Shown: positions 1-13,500 of the stretch, one piece after another
How positions within the stretch are numbered: the stretch's first letter is position 1
How the letters are laid out: the number at the start of each line of letters is the position of its first letter
Source of the DNA: Oegoconia quadripuncta
Taxonomy: Eukaryota > Arthropoda > Insecta > Lepidoptera > Autostichidae
Assembly: GCA_949316235.1 (NCBI GenBank)
Contig: OX438748.1
Span: 22,189,575-22,253,574 of the forward strand
Length of the DNA: 64,000 nt
Direction of reading: 5' to 3'
The notes under the pieces: model-generated
Told to the model about the DNA's origin: nothing
What the model saw: only the letters and a program-made list of their open reading frames with translations
The model's database searches: none
Position numbers and translations under genes: made by a program

Positions 1-241
1 ACCCCAACACATTTGGGGGACTGGCTATCTTATCTCTGACAACCGGAACACAACAATGCTATTAACATTGCTGCTTGGCGGCAGGTTTAGATAAGATGGT
101 GGTAGCTAGCCGGGCGGACATTTTAAAATGCCCTACCACCAACCAAACCGAGTACTTAAACATGTACCCCGCCGGGGATCGAACCCGCGACCTCCGAATC
201 GTAAACCCAATGTTGTTTACATTGAGCCACGGAGGCGGTTT
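1..241 (-). mobile_element. SINE3 copy (tRNA-headed), cut by window edge
   Basis: Minus-strand copy of the family called SINE3 here. On its sense strand a full copy starts with a tRNA-like head containing GTGGCTCAATGTAAACAAC and a B-box-like GGTTCGATCCC, followed by a body of about 250 bp that ends in GTTGTGCATAAAAAAA. Here the head is at the right (near 240) and the poly(A) end is lost beyond base 1. At least a dozen more copies or fragments lie in the window. Confidence 0.85.
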
Positions 242-341
242 GCATAGTTAACCTTGGCATAGATTACGATTTATTTTATAACGATACTTTTTACTATAAG
301 TACACAAATTCTTTGTGTCTCACACCGCAATATTTGATACT

Positions 342-584
342 GACGACCGGTTGGTGTAGTGGATAGTGACCCTGTCAGCGAAACCAACGGTTGCTGGTTC
401 GAATCCCGCGAGGGGTAAATGTTTGTGTGATGAATATGAACATTTATTCCTGAGTCACGGATGTTTATATAAATATTTATGTATGTTTATCCGTTATCTA
501 GTATCCATAGTACAAGCTTTGCTTAGTTTGGGACTAGATGATTGGTGTAAGTGTCCCAAATATTTATTTATTTATTTATTGGTT
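342..584 (+). mobile_element. SINE1 copy (tRNA-headed)
   Basis: Near full-length copy of the family called SINE1 here: tRNA-like head with A-box region TTGGTGTAGTGGATAGTGAC and B box GGTTCGAATCC, a body with GAACATTTATTCC and CCGTTATCTAGTATCCATAG, and a (TTTA)n tail. A recurrent open frame of about 73 codons through the body is a by-product of the repeat, not a gene. Confidence 0.85.
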
Positions 585-615
585 TAGTCGAGTGCCTTTT
601 TTCAGTGAAATGGTG

Positions 616-870
616 TTAAATATAGTCTTTTGATTGTGATAAGATAATAAATAGATAGGTAATTATTATTGTACACAGCAGTAAGCACAGCACATATTTA
701 TTCTCTATCTCAAATATTATAACGTTCGTCTTAATCACATCGACTTTCATTGCTTTTTCTTTCAAAGCTGTATTCACAAGTGTTACCATCTCTTGTGACG
801 ACGCAAGGATTACTTGATCATCGGCATAGAGGACACATTTAACCCATTCATTATCAATCATGTAACCCAT
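616..870 (-). pseudogene. Non-LTR reverse-transcriptase fragment (YADD)
   Basis: Minus-strand fragment of a retrotransposon reverse transcriptase. The translation carries VKCVLYADDQVILASS, the catalytic motif C of the RT palm, followed by a degraded stretch resembling motifs D/E (KVDVIKTNVIIFE). It looks like lepidopteran RTE-type LINEs. The 5' side runs directly into the 23-bp tandem array, whose unit is this same coding DNA. Too short to be functional. Confidence 0.7.
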
Positions 871-1296
871 TCATTATCAATCATGTAACCCATTCATTAT
901 CAATCATGTAACCCATTCATTATCAATCATGTAACCCATTCATTATCAATCATGTAACCCATTCATTATCAATCATGTAACCCATTCATTCTCAATCATG
1001 TAACCCATTCATTATCAATCATGTAACCCATTCATTATCAATCATGTAACCCATTCATTATCAATCATGTAACCCATTCATTCTCAATCATGTAACCCGT
1101 TCATTATCAATCATGTAACCCGTTCATTATCAATCATGTAACCCGTTCATTATCAATCATGTAACCCATTCATTCTCAATCATGTAACCCATTCATTCTC
1201 AATCATGTAACCCATTCATTATCAATCATGTAACCCATTCATTATCAATCATGTAACCCATTCATTATCAATCATGTAACCCATTCATTCTCAATC
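841..1296. repeat. 23-bp minisatellite, 19.8 copies
   Basis: Nineteen complete 23-bp units starting exactly every 23 bases from 841, plus a 19-base partial unit from 1278. There are no indels. Units differ at only two positions (CCCATT or CCCGTT; CATTATC or CATTCTC). Unit 1 overlaps the end of the RT fragment, so the array grew from RT coding sequence. Confidence 0.97.
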
Positions 1297-1361
1297 CACA
1301 TTCATACTCCTTCAATACTTGCAGACAACTGTCCATGAACTATATATGTATGATAACTCAC

Positions 1362-1543
1362 CACGGTGGCAGATATGAGGATGGCCAGGCCCACACTGAT
1401 TAAGGCCACGGTGTAGTCCGGGTTGTTGGTGGGCGTGCGGCCCATGGTGGGCAGGATGGTTGCAGAGAAGCGCAGCGCCAGCGACATCATGAACATGACG
1501 GTCGGCAGGGAGAACAGCACCTCCATCAGGAGGTGCATCCAGG
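1362..1543 (-). CDS. ERMP1: ERMP1-like exon 15 (membrane segments)
   Basis: Acceptor TTGTTGCAG, donor GTG|GTGAGT. It encodes [20 protein letters not shown] and a further hydrophobic stretch ([16 protein letters not shown]), corresponding to two of the C-terminal membrane segments. It starts with the last two bases of a split Ala codon and ends in phase 0. It is the last exon inside the window. Confidence 0.88.
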
Positions 1544-4500
1544 CTGCAACAAGCACACAACAAAGAAAAATTATGAATATTAATCGACGACCTGTAAGGC
1601 TTACTCTTGAAACCAATTCCGATCCATTGACATTGGGATTGTGACGTTTCGTACTAGCGACACATTGGCTCAATATTGAGCGGATCTTGAGTGAACTAAT
1701 TGTTTAGCCAATGCCGCCATAACTGCGTCTAAATCGTACTCTTGACGCTACTTTGACAGCTCCGTATTGAATTGAAATTGTGTTGTGATTGGACAATTAT
1801 TGGAATTATCACAATAATAAACGAGTAACTTTTTTGATATTGTGAAGGTGTTCTTATCGGTTTTAATGTGTTTAATTTGTATGGTGTAGTGGATACCACT
1901 TTGCGACACCAAAAACTAGCTACCTACTGCATACTTTTATAATTAAATTTAATTGTAATGTATAAGTGTCGTTAAATGGATCAAATAAACTTTTCTTATT
2001 CCTATTCAATGAGTTTTTAAATTTAATTTAATTACTTATGTGCATTTATCCGACTGCTCTTAAAGCGTAACGGAAAACATCGTGAGGAAACTGAGAAATA
2101 AAAATTCTAAGGCATGTGAAGTCCCCAACCCGCATTGGGCCAACGTGGTGGACTATGGCCCATACTCCCTCATACGAGGGAAGGCCTCTATATCCCTGCA
2201 GCGGGATGTTTACGGGCTGAGATATGTTTAAAAAGCAAGACTGACAATTGACCAATTTCTGACTTTTCCCTTTATGTGCACTTAAGATACTTGCAACATA
2301 CCCAAGGTCTGCTGGAAGTGGTCTAAACGTTTTGATCAACTGTCAGTGAGAGTAAGGAAAAAATAGGGCATATAAGGTTTTTTTTTATTATGCACAACGG
2401 GTTGGTACTTGACCTCAATCACACCTGATATTAAGTGAAGATGAGGCCGAAGGTGGAAGCGTACTGACCCGCAAACCCAACTGGCTATCTTATCTCTGAC
2501 AACCGGAACACGACAATGCTATTAACATTGCTGCTTGGCGGCAGATTTAGATAAGATGGTGGTAGCTAGCCAGGCGGACATTTAAAATGCCCTACCACCA
2601 ACCAAAACTACCACCAACTCATCATCATATCAGCCACTGGATGTCGACTGCTGAAGATAGGTCACCCGGTTAACCGGAACACAACAATGCTATTAACTTT
2701 GCTGGTGGGCGGCAGATTTAGATAAGATATATATATCCTTGCGCCAAATATACACAGCGCCATCTAGTTCCACACTAAGCAACTAGGCTTGTGTTGTTGA
2801 TACCAGACGGTTGATACACTACACAAATACATTTTTTTTTTGTAAATCCCCCAAATGTGTTGGGGTTTCCGGGTCAGTACGCTTCCATCTTCGACCTCAG
2901 CTTCACTTAACATCAGGTGTGATTGAGGTCAAGTACCAACCCGTTATGCATAAAAAAAAATAAAAAAAAGAGTATTTAATACATTTCAAAGCCGTTAAAT
3001 GCCTCGTAAACTAATGTTACCTTCAAGCCTGACGTATCTCACGACGGTCAAGGATACCAAGGCCATCAGTGACATGGTGAAGAGCGGCACTGAGATCATG
3101 TAGCGGAGGGTGGTGAGGCTCGGGATGCAGGTCATCACGAGCAGCACGGCCGCCAGGATGAGGCGGGACGCAGACATCGCTTGTAAAGACCGGATTGAAC
3201 GGTTGAATCCGCTCTGGAATTGAACAAGAATGTAGAAGCTGAGATTGGTCGAACCAATCTCACGGACCAGGAATCTCAATGTAAGTAACATAGGGTTTAT
3301 GAATCGGAGGTCGTGGATTCGATATCCAGCTGGGTACATGTTTAGTACTCGGTTTGGATGGTGGTAGGGCATTTTATATGTCCGCCTGCATCTTATCTAT
3401 GCCGCCAATCAGCAGTGTTATTTTTATTTTTTTTATGCACAACGGGTTAGTACTTGACCTCAATCACATCTGATGTTAAGTGAAGATGAGGTCGAAGGTG
3501 GAAGCGTACTGACCCGGAAACCCCAACACATTTGGGGGACTGGCTATCTCGTCTCTGACAACCGGAACACAACAATGCTATTAACATTGCTGCTTGGCGG
3601 CAGATTTAGATAAGATGGTGGTAGTTAGCCAGGCGGACATTTAAAATACCCTACCACCAACCAAACCGAGTACTTAAACATGTACCCCGCTGGGGATCGA
3701 ACCCGCAACCTCCGAATCGTAAACCCAATGTTGTATACATTGAAGCATTGAGGCGGTTAATTGGGGGCCTGTAAGGCTGTGGCTTACCTTCTTAGTCCGC
3801 CAGGCGTCGTAGCCGTGCGAGGTGCAGACGGCGGTGATGACGTAGGGCAGCCAGTACAGCGGGACCACCACCCAGGGCAGGGACAGGTATCTGGGGATAG
3901 GAAGCGTTTGTTTGACCCATTTAGAGACACACATATAAAAAATAAACAGTGAAAATTGGAACAGGAGATAAAAGTCATCGGTCGTAACACAAAGTCCTTA
4001 CCACGTATTAGGTCCTTACCTATGAAATTGGCGTTTTGTATGAAGAATTTCATTAAGACTGTTTTCTCCATACAAACATTTTTGATTTTTTTTGGGAACG
4101 GCAAATCCAAATTTAGCTAAACTTCGTGTGTATTATGGGATAACATTAAGTTAAGTATAGGCGGCGTTAATTTTTAAAAGTAACCGCTTTATAAAAGTTT
4201 CAGCGAATCTAAGAAATGGGAAGCACATGAAAAGAACTCAGTTTAATTTTTTTTTATTATGCGATTTAGCCCCGAAATTAAAAAATATTTCATGTGAAAC
4301 CTTGCAATAATATTCCATTTTCCAAATAAAAAACAAATTTGGATATAGCTTTGAAAATCGCAGGAATTGGCACATATGATTAACGAAGAAAAAAAACTCC
4401 AATTTCATAGGTAAAGACCCAATATATGGTTTGTTGTCTCAGACCATAGAGGGTTTTCAGGGCGACAACTCAACTCATTATTAATCGCGCCTTAATTCTT

Positions 4501-7500
4501 TATCCGCCAGTAGATTCCATCATCATTAGCCCGTAAAAATGCCACTGCAGGGATATAGGCCATAGTGAGATTGCTTGTGAGTCACAGAGTGACGCATTTG
4601 AAAGTAGAACGAATTCTAATAGAATAGAATAGAATATGATTTATTTGCTCTTGAATAGGGTACATTACATTAGGTGTTGTTACAATAAGATCCGCCTAAT
4701 TCAGTCATTACAATGACGTGCAAATATTGGACAATATTAAAGTTTCATATACGAAGATAATCAGCATGCATAACAATTAATAGCTTTTGTGCTAAACGAA
4801 ATTTTTTGTGGAAAAGAACTAGTAAGTACCTTTTAAAAGTTACAAGTCAAGTTAGAAAGCGTAGTAATACATAATTTAGCTAGTGGTAAAGTTAATAACA
4901 ATTAATCAACAAAATTCAATCAAAATTAAAAATCAAAGGAATATAAAAATGTCAAATTACAGAGATTGTCAATTTTACTCTTTCATTAATATCAAATTTC
5001 AAATTAAATTAATAATATAGAATGTCAAAACGTTATACTATCTAATTACTGGATACTAAGCAGACGAAGTCGCGGGTAACAGCTAGTATTATATATATTT
5101 AACCGCCTCCGTGGCTCAATGTAAACAACATTGGGTTTACGATTCGGAGGTCGCGGGTTCGATCCCCAGCGGGGTACATGTTTAAGTACTCGGTTTGGTT
5201 GGTGGTAGGGCATTTTAAATGTCCGCCTGGCTAGCTACCACCATCTTATCTAAATCTACCGCCAAGCAGCAATGTTAATAGCATTGTTGTGTTCCGGTTG
5301 TCAGAGATAAGATAGCCAGTCCCCCAAATGTGTTGGGGTTTCCGGGTCAGTACGCTTCCACCTTCGACCTCATCTTCACTTAACATCAGGTGTGATTGAG
5401 GTTAAGTACGAACCCGTAGTGCATAAAAAAAATAATGCTAACTAACTGTCGCATTTATAATATTAGATGACATTATACAACATACCTCAGCTGTTGTGTA
5501 GAGGCCACCATGATGGGGATGAGGATGGCTGATACAACTATACCGGCCAGCATGCACACGAAGCGGCCCAGCATCGAGAATAACAGCTCCTGTATCGTAG
5601 TCCACCCTAGAACCGAAGGTTAACAATGTCAAAGTCAAAATATTTCATAGGATAAAATTATCCCTTGCAAACGTCACAAATTAAGCTTAATGTTAAATTT
5701 ACTGCTCATTCACAAAGCTGAGCCCCAAGAGAAGAACGAGCAAGAAACTCAAGGGTTGCTCTTTTTAAATAGATTATGGGTTACAATATGTGATTTGACG
5801 ACCAGAGGAAAATATATCTTATATGAATGATAAGACAGCTACGTCCATGCTTGCTTATCATCCAAATAGTCAGTGATTTTATAATTTCTGTTTTATGATA
5901 AATAAATAAATATCCTTGGACATACACACAATGCCATCTAGTTCCACTTTAAGCAATTAAAGGTTTGTGTTGTGGATACCAGATAGTTGATATACTACAT
6001 AAATACTTTTTTTGTTTTGTAAATAAATACTTATTATAAATGAAAACATCCATAACTCGGGTACACATGTCCGTATTCATCACACAAACGTATGCCCCTA
6101 GCGGGATTCGAACCCGCGACCTTTTAGTATAGTGGTCAGAGTTTCTAACAACTACACGAAACAGGGCGTCAAATGATGGCTTTAAAAAAATTACGACCAT
6201 TGTTAGGCTCCAGTTCCTTTCAATAGGAAATATTAGAAATTAATTCAGGTCTCCAGCACGTGCAGTCAAAGAAATTTGACAAATACCGGACGTAAATACT
6301 GCTAGATCAGTATATGTTAGTTATTTCCATAGTCTCATGTCTTACAGTATCCTGCTGTGGGGAAAATGCCGCGGATATAAATATAATTGTTTTACAGAAA
6401 CAAGCCGTTCGTGTAAGTTACCAATTGAGACCTGCAGGAGTATAATATTCTAACCTTCTCGTCACAGTAAAATCAAAAAAAAAAACAAATATATTTTATT
6501 CCATGTACGATACAAAAATATCACTTATTGAAAGTCAACATGTTATTTTTTAAAAAACTACATCGCTTCACAAAGTGTTATGGTTAGGGAGAAGAAGCGA
6601 CAAGAAACTCCGTACATTTATAATACCATTCAATTACATATAGTACATATAGTTAGTAGATTGCCAGACGATTGAGAGAGGAGAGTGAGGTAACCCAGAA
6701 CCAGTTCGGGTTTATGCCCGGTCGAGGAACAACGGACGCCACATTCGCACTACGCCAATTGTGCGAGAAGTACAAACGTGCGCATAAAAACCTGCACATG
6801 GTGTTCATTGACCTGGAGAAGGCGTACGACCGGGTCCCTAGAAAGGTTCTGTGGTGGGCTTTGAAAGAGAAAAGAGTGCCTGGGAAGTATATGCGGCTCG
6901 TACGTTCCATGTACAGCCGAGCCGGTACACAAGTCCGGTCGGAAGCCGGCATTACCGACAGGTTCGACGTGGCGGTGGGCTTACACCAGGGATCGGCTTT
7001 AAGCCCCTATCTGTTCCTCCTGATTATGGATGCACTGACATCAAATATACAGGAGGAGGCACCCTGGTGTATGTTGTTCGCCGACGATGTTGTCCTTGTC
7101 GGAGAAAATGCGACTGAGGTCCAGAGCAGGTTGGAAAAATGGCGGGAAAGACTGGAGAGTGTCGGACTGAAGATCAGCAGAACGAAAACCGAACATCTGT
7201 TCTGCGACTTTGGTGGTCCATCTAGTTTTTCCAATATCGCCTTAAGCGGGGAGTTGCTACCAATCTGCTCAAATTTCCGGTACCTAGGTTCATTACTTCA
7301 GAACGACGGCAATATTGACCAGGATGTGAGGAACAGAATAAATGCAGGATGGATGAAATGGCGACAGGTTTCTGGGACTACATGTGACCCACGAATGCCC
7401 CTGAAACTCAAGGGCAAAATTTATAAAACCATCATAAAACCTGTCACCATGTATGGATCTGAATGTTGGGCAATGAAAGAAACTGATGAAAGTATAATGC

Positions 7501-10500
7501 ATGTGGCAGAGATGAGAATGCTAAGATGGATGTGTGGTGTGACTAGAATGGATAAGATCAGGAATGAGTATATCAGAGGAAGTCTAAAAGTGGCGCCAAT
7601 AACAGAAAAGCTGAGGAGTAATAGGTTAGCATGGTTTGGGCACATTATGAGGAGGGATGAAAGGCACGTAACAAGACGAGTGTTAAGTATGAATGTGGAG
7701 GGATACAGAGGTAGAGGAAGACCAAAGAAGGTGTGGGTAGACTGCGTGAGGAATGATATGTGTGTGAAAGGGGTGAGTACGGAGATGACGGCTGATAGAG
7801 GAGAGTGGAAGAGGATGACATGTTGTGCCGACCACACTTAGAGAGGGATAAGGGCAGGAAAATGAATGACATATAGTTAGTACAATTACATATAGTTCAA
7901 GTACATTTAATTAATTTATAGTACCATAATTTATAAGACCCATAATGTCTCACAATGAGAGAGCCACTGCAGAGGGTGAGAGGCTGGTGATCTGTCACAT
8001 AGGTGTCCTAGTACAGACACCAGTCTCTCTCAAAAACCATTTTATATATGTCATAATTTTAAGTAGCTCTTGTTAAATATTGTACCTACGTTTTTATGAG
8101 ACAAAATAAAAACTTTGTTCTAAATGTGGTCAAGTACAGGTTCTGTAGATGAATAATTTGTATCACACAATTAGTCGTTACTGACATGAGAAAATTAAAT
8201 TATTTGACGGCCGATTGGTGTAGTTGATAGTGACCCCGTCAGCGAAACCAACGGTTGAGGGTTCGAATTCCGCGACGGATAAATGTTTGTGTGATGAATA
8301 CGACCATTTGTTCCCGAATCATGGATGTTTTTATCCGTTATCTAGTATCCATACAAATATTTGTTTATCCTTTATCTAATATCCATAGTACAACTACTCA
8401 CTTTATTGGGATGAGATATAACCTATGTCTTAGTCCAGGATATATTCTACCAATATATAACAAATTTCTTACAAATCCGTTTTTTTTATTTTTTTTTTAT
8501 TTATTTATCCGTAGAACATTATTTGAACAATCCTCACTACAAGACGCCTACGAAAACCTGTAAAGGTTTGTGTGTAGTGCGAATGAGGTCACTGACCCGC
8601 CGCGTTATTAATAGGCTCCACTGAAAACCAGCGTTGTAGTCGTTCTTCTTCTCGCGACTACAACAAATGCTGAGTTGGGGACCTGATTTGATGCCACTTT
8701 GCGACACCGAAAACTAGCCAATGCATACCTACTTAAATTAAGTTCCACATTTCTAAATTGTGTTGTAACTTATAATAGTATAGGTAACAATTAATTGTAT
8801 TTTATAAGTGTCGCTAGGCTTTTTGGCGGGAACTCGGCGAGTGAAGTAGTATTTTTCTTTATAAGTCTTAAAATTTGTGCATTCTAACTTTTGAAGCTTA
8901 ATAATGGCAGAATATTGTGCAGCAAACGTTAGTGTTGGTGTACAGGTGAAGGGAAGTGTAAATTAAAGTGCGTAACGGAGCTTTCGGGTTCCCACAAGAA
9001 GCCGCCAAAATCTTTTGTAAAGCATTCTGCCACTTTACTGAAGAATGACTTGACCGTGACTGTGACTAGACTCTGTATACGACGAATTACTTGTTTTGAT
9101 TGAGACTGACCTATAAACTGAAGAAATAAGATAAATAAAAATTTTCACTCGAAACTGGCAGTAATGTCCCTCGACAATGAGGTTGACTGGTTGCCATCCT
9201 CAAAAATAAGAAGAAGAAGTGTCGCTAAATGGATCAAATAAAGTTTTCTTATTCTTATTCTTAATTATTACAAAAGATAATTTAAATATCTACATACATA
9301 CAGAAGATACATAAGATGATATGCGTTTATCCGTTTCGCCGTGATTGATTAACAAACAAACATCCAAACTTTCGCATTTATAATATTAGTTACATTAGAT
9401 TTTTAAGCTACTAGTGCGGAATAGTGACATAATACTCACTGGGCCCCACCAGCCATACATAGTATCCCACACTGAGCACAGCGAATATCACCACCAGCAG
9501 GTCCGCGACCACCGACCATGCGTAGGAGTATGTCACCATGAACAGGTACAGGTAATCGAAGTATACAGCAGCTGACGGCTCGATCTGGCAACGAAAACGA
9601 ACAAATTTACGGCCCCGCGTAATCAACAGTAAGGAAAATATATTTATTCATTTCAAAGGTCATAAAACTCAATGTAAACAACATTGGGTTTACGATTCGG
9701 AGATCGCGGGTTCGATCCCCAGCGGGGTACATGTTTAAGTACTCGGTTTGGTTGGTGGTAGGGCATTTTAAAATGTCCGCCTGGCTAGCTACCACCATCT
9801 TATCTAAATCTGCCGCCAAGCAACAATGTTAATAGCATTGTTGTGTTCCGGTTGTCAGAGATAAGATAGCCAGTCCCCCAAATGTGTTGGTGTTTCCGGG
9901 TCACTACGCTTCCACCTTCGACCTCATCTTCACTTAACATCAGGTGTGATTGAGGTCAAGTACCAACCCGTTGTGCATAAAAAAAAACAATCACAGAGTA
10001 CTAAACATGTACCTCGCTGGTGATAGAACAATCGATCTCCGATTGGTAAGCCCTCTGTTGTTTAAATTGGGATAAAAAATCCAAAATAACAAACCTGGTC
10101 CTTCAACGCCTCATCATCGGCAGCAGAATCAACCAACGCGAGCAGCATGTTCCCAGCATTCTGAATGACGCCCGCCTGAATCAGATCCGGTCGGTCGTAA
10201 CGGGTGTGGTATACATGGCCCCACTTCGTGAATGCTATGTCCAGGCCTGTAACGTAAAGTAAAAAAAAAACGTAAATTTATTTATGCATGCACCCTACCT
10301 GTTTTTCTACCTACAAATGTCCCATAGCTGTGGGTTGTCTGGAAGAGATCGCTTTTAGTGATAAGACCGCCTAATTGTGTTCTATGGTTATCAATTATCA
10401 TCAAAAATTATTGAAAAAATATTTTGCGCAATAAAGAGTATTTGTATTGTATTGTATTGTAAAGATAGATAGATAAAACATTTATTCACTGAGGATTTGT

Positions 10501-13500
10501 TTTTATTGATATTCATATATTTTTTTTTATATGCACGACGGGTTAGTACTTGCTAGCTACCACCATCTAATCTAAATCTGCCGCCAAACAGCAATGTTAA
10601 TAGCATTGTTGTGTCCCGGTTGTCAAAGATAAGATAGCCAGTTCCCCAAATATTTGGGTTTCCGGGCCAGTACGCTTCCACCTTCGGCCTCATCTTCACT
10701 TAACATCAGGTGTGATTGAGGTCAAGTACCAACCCGTTGTGCATAAAAAAAATCTTCGCTAGCGACCATAATACAGTAGGCAATACATTCGACTACATAA
10801 AGGAAGTTTACTAATTAGCGTGCCCCTTTGGTGACATAATTATCGTGCGAGGGCGAGGAATTTGCTACACACCAATGGTACTTACTTTTCACTGGTCAAT
10901 ACTGCAATTTGGTTCCCTTAGTCGCCTTTTTTCTATAAAAGTGCAACACGATAAGCTAATCAGTCAACAACTGATCTACACGGAGGCTTATTCATAATAA
11001 ATAGCGCATTAACACGTGACAAATAACACAATAAAAATATTACGAAGATAAATTTTGTAAAAATAGAAACAATAAAGATTATATTTATTGATTTATAATA
11101 TCAGTGAAACGTCATTGCGTGAGCGACAGTCAATGTCAAAGATCGACCGACAGGTCGACCATGTTGTCCTGGTACCTGCGGTAACTAATGTGGGGTCAGT
11201 CAGTCAGGTGGTACCGTGTACATGCAGTAGGCATTGTTTGACATCGAGGAAGCAGCTCTTTCCCAGCCATGTTGTCCTGGTACCTGCAGTAACTAAGAGT
11301 CGTTCAGCAGGCCTCAAGCCAAGGAAGTGGCGCTTGCTCGGTCAAGTTGTAACTAATCTGATGCAAGGCAGCAATTGAGTCACGTACCGCTTATTCCATT
11401 GGGCATTCCTTAAGACCAAGGAAGCAACTCTTATTCGGTCATGTTGTCCTGGTACCTATAGTAACCCATAGTAATCGAGGCTGCAATAAGAGTCGCGTAC
11501 CGTCACAAGACCGTCACAGAATTAATATAGGTAGTATGGTATCGTGACACCTTCAGTAGGCATTACTTGTGGACAAGGAAATACCTCTTACCCGGTCATG
11601 TTGTCTTGGTATCTGCAGAAACTAACGGTTAACAATGTCCAGTATAGCTGGCTGAAGAAGCAACTTTTACTCGATCATGTCATCCTGGTGCCTGCTGTAA
11701 CTAATCTATGATTCGAGACAATAATCTAATCCATAGAGGGCAAGAACTCTTGGTCGGCCATGTTATCCTGGTACCCGCAGTAACTAATCACGTGTTTGGG
11801 GCAACTCTACTCGGTCACGTTGCCCTGGTATTATCTGCAGGCCACCGTCTGCCTCAGCGGGCCTGTCGATCCTAGCTCACAGATGTGTCATTGGCAGTGG
11901 GCACTAACCGTGGAACTTCCCGAAGTCCCGCCAGATGCGGAAGTCGGTGTCGGAGGGGATGATGCCTGTGGTGAAGAGGAACTCGCCGATGCTCTGGCCG
12001 CTGGGACGGAAGGTAGCTCGCTGGTAGTGCCGCAGTAGGCGGGGGTCCGTCACCTGAAGTACACAGGATAACTCAAATTTAGAGTAAAAACGACAGAAAT
12101 ATAAGTAAGACTCGTGCCGTGAGAGCTCCGTTCATAACACTAAGGCCCGTATTTCCAGAATATTGCTCAAGCGTAGGTAGCTTGAGCACAGTTAGACAGA
12201 GATACCGCTATACAAGTTGTATAAAGTTGTCCCTTTTTTAATTGTCGTCAAGCGGAGATCTCTGCTTGAGAAATAATCTTTTATACATTGAGTTAAATGT
12301 GTTTAGTTACTTAGACGACATAATGATAATATCATTATGTCGTATTTTTGTCTCGTAATAATTCCACCGGTGGCTCAGCGGTTAAGACGCGGTCTCCCAA
12401 TGTGGGAGGACGGTGTTCGATTCCCAGGCAGGCCATGTACTAATGAGTTTTTAAATTTAAGTTCTTAAACGGTGAAGGAAAACATCATTAGGAAACCTGC
12501 ATGCCTGAGAAATAAAAATTGCAAGGCATGTGAAGTCCCCAACCCGCATTGGGCCAGCGTGGTAGACTATGGTCCATACTCGCTCATTATACGAGGGACG
12601 GTCTATATCTTTGCAGTGGGATGTTTACAGGCTGCGGTGATAATGATAAATAATTCCACATGGGTTTTAATATCAACGATTTCCGTATTTATACCTTCAC
12701 TTTTTCTTTTCACTTTTTCTTCACATAGCTTTGATGGGCCTCACATTCCAGAATTCAAAATTAAATGTGTGTGGGTGTGTGTGTATATGTATGTATGTCT
12801 GGGGGTGTGGGTGTATTGTGTGAGTGTTGGTCATTGTTTCGGAGATATACTTATAAGTCCTGTAACTATTTTCAAAAAATCGTTCAATAAGTTGTTATAT
12901 TTATGGAAAATTTCACCGAGGGCAAATATCACGACTCGATAAACTATTTTTTTTAGAAAATATAAAGTAGTCATTTTTTAGCAAATGTTTTTGGAGATCT
13001 TAGCATTTTGTACAACGCAATGAAGTTCACAGTGGTAACTTTAATTTAATATTGTAGGTTTTTTTTTTAATCTAACTTTAAAGAGCTTGGTCGTTTTAAA
13101 CGACCATGTCGCTCTATACAGCCTATATAGGGTAATTAAATTATATTTTTATATAAACAGTACACTTCTTTAGCTTTTTCCGAATTTGGAGTGGAGAGTA
13201 TACCGTTGTAGTATCCTACATCGTCTGAATAGCGTCGAGATACGCCCCGAACACATTCCGTCAACAAATGGTGAACAACCTCTATTACCCCGCAGTCATT
13301 TTTTTTTATGGTTAACTGAATACGCATTTGACCACAATCTCACCTGATGGGAAGTGATGATGTGGCCGAAGATGAAGCACGCGATCTCAGTAGATGCCTA
13401 TTCACCCTGCTCTTGAAGATCCCAAGGTTGTAGGATTCAGGAAAGACTGACTGACGACGCAGGAATATTTACACCCTATTATTTATACCGACTCTGACTA

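Noticed and set aside
360..430. tRNA genes suggested by A/B boxes at SINE heads (also at 13963, 25591, 36349, 5101, 12363, 58504)
   Set aside because: Each is followed by the same long non-tRNA body and tail and occurs in many copies; acceptor stems do not pair cleanly. They are SINE heads.
366..587. Recurring 70-73-codon ORF (also at 23883-24095 and 34405-34626)
   Set aside because: Same frame through SINE1 bodies; a repeat by-product.
841..1296. CRISPR-like regular repeats
   Set aside because: Units are contiguous without spacers and the context is an insect intron; it is a minisatellite.
1423..1644. Plus-strand ORF opposite ERMP1-like exon 15
   Set aside because: Antisense shadow of a GC-rich exon.
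3021..3179. Shorter version of ERMP1-like exon 14 using the AG next to the internal ATG
   Set aside because: It would break phase with exon 13; the acceptor at 3214-3215 is stronger and keeps the frame.
3761..4110. ORFs at exon 13 and MITE A
   Set aside because: Run from exon antisense or intron into repeat sequence; no independent support.
12472..12942. 156-codon plus-strand ORF
   Set aside because: Starts inside SINE4 and continues into TG-rich repeat; no domain.
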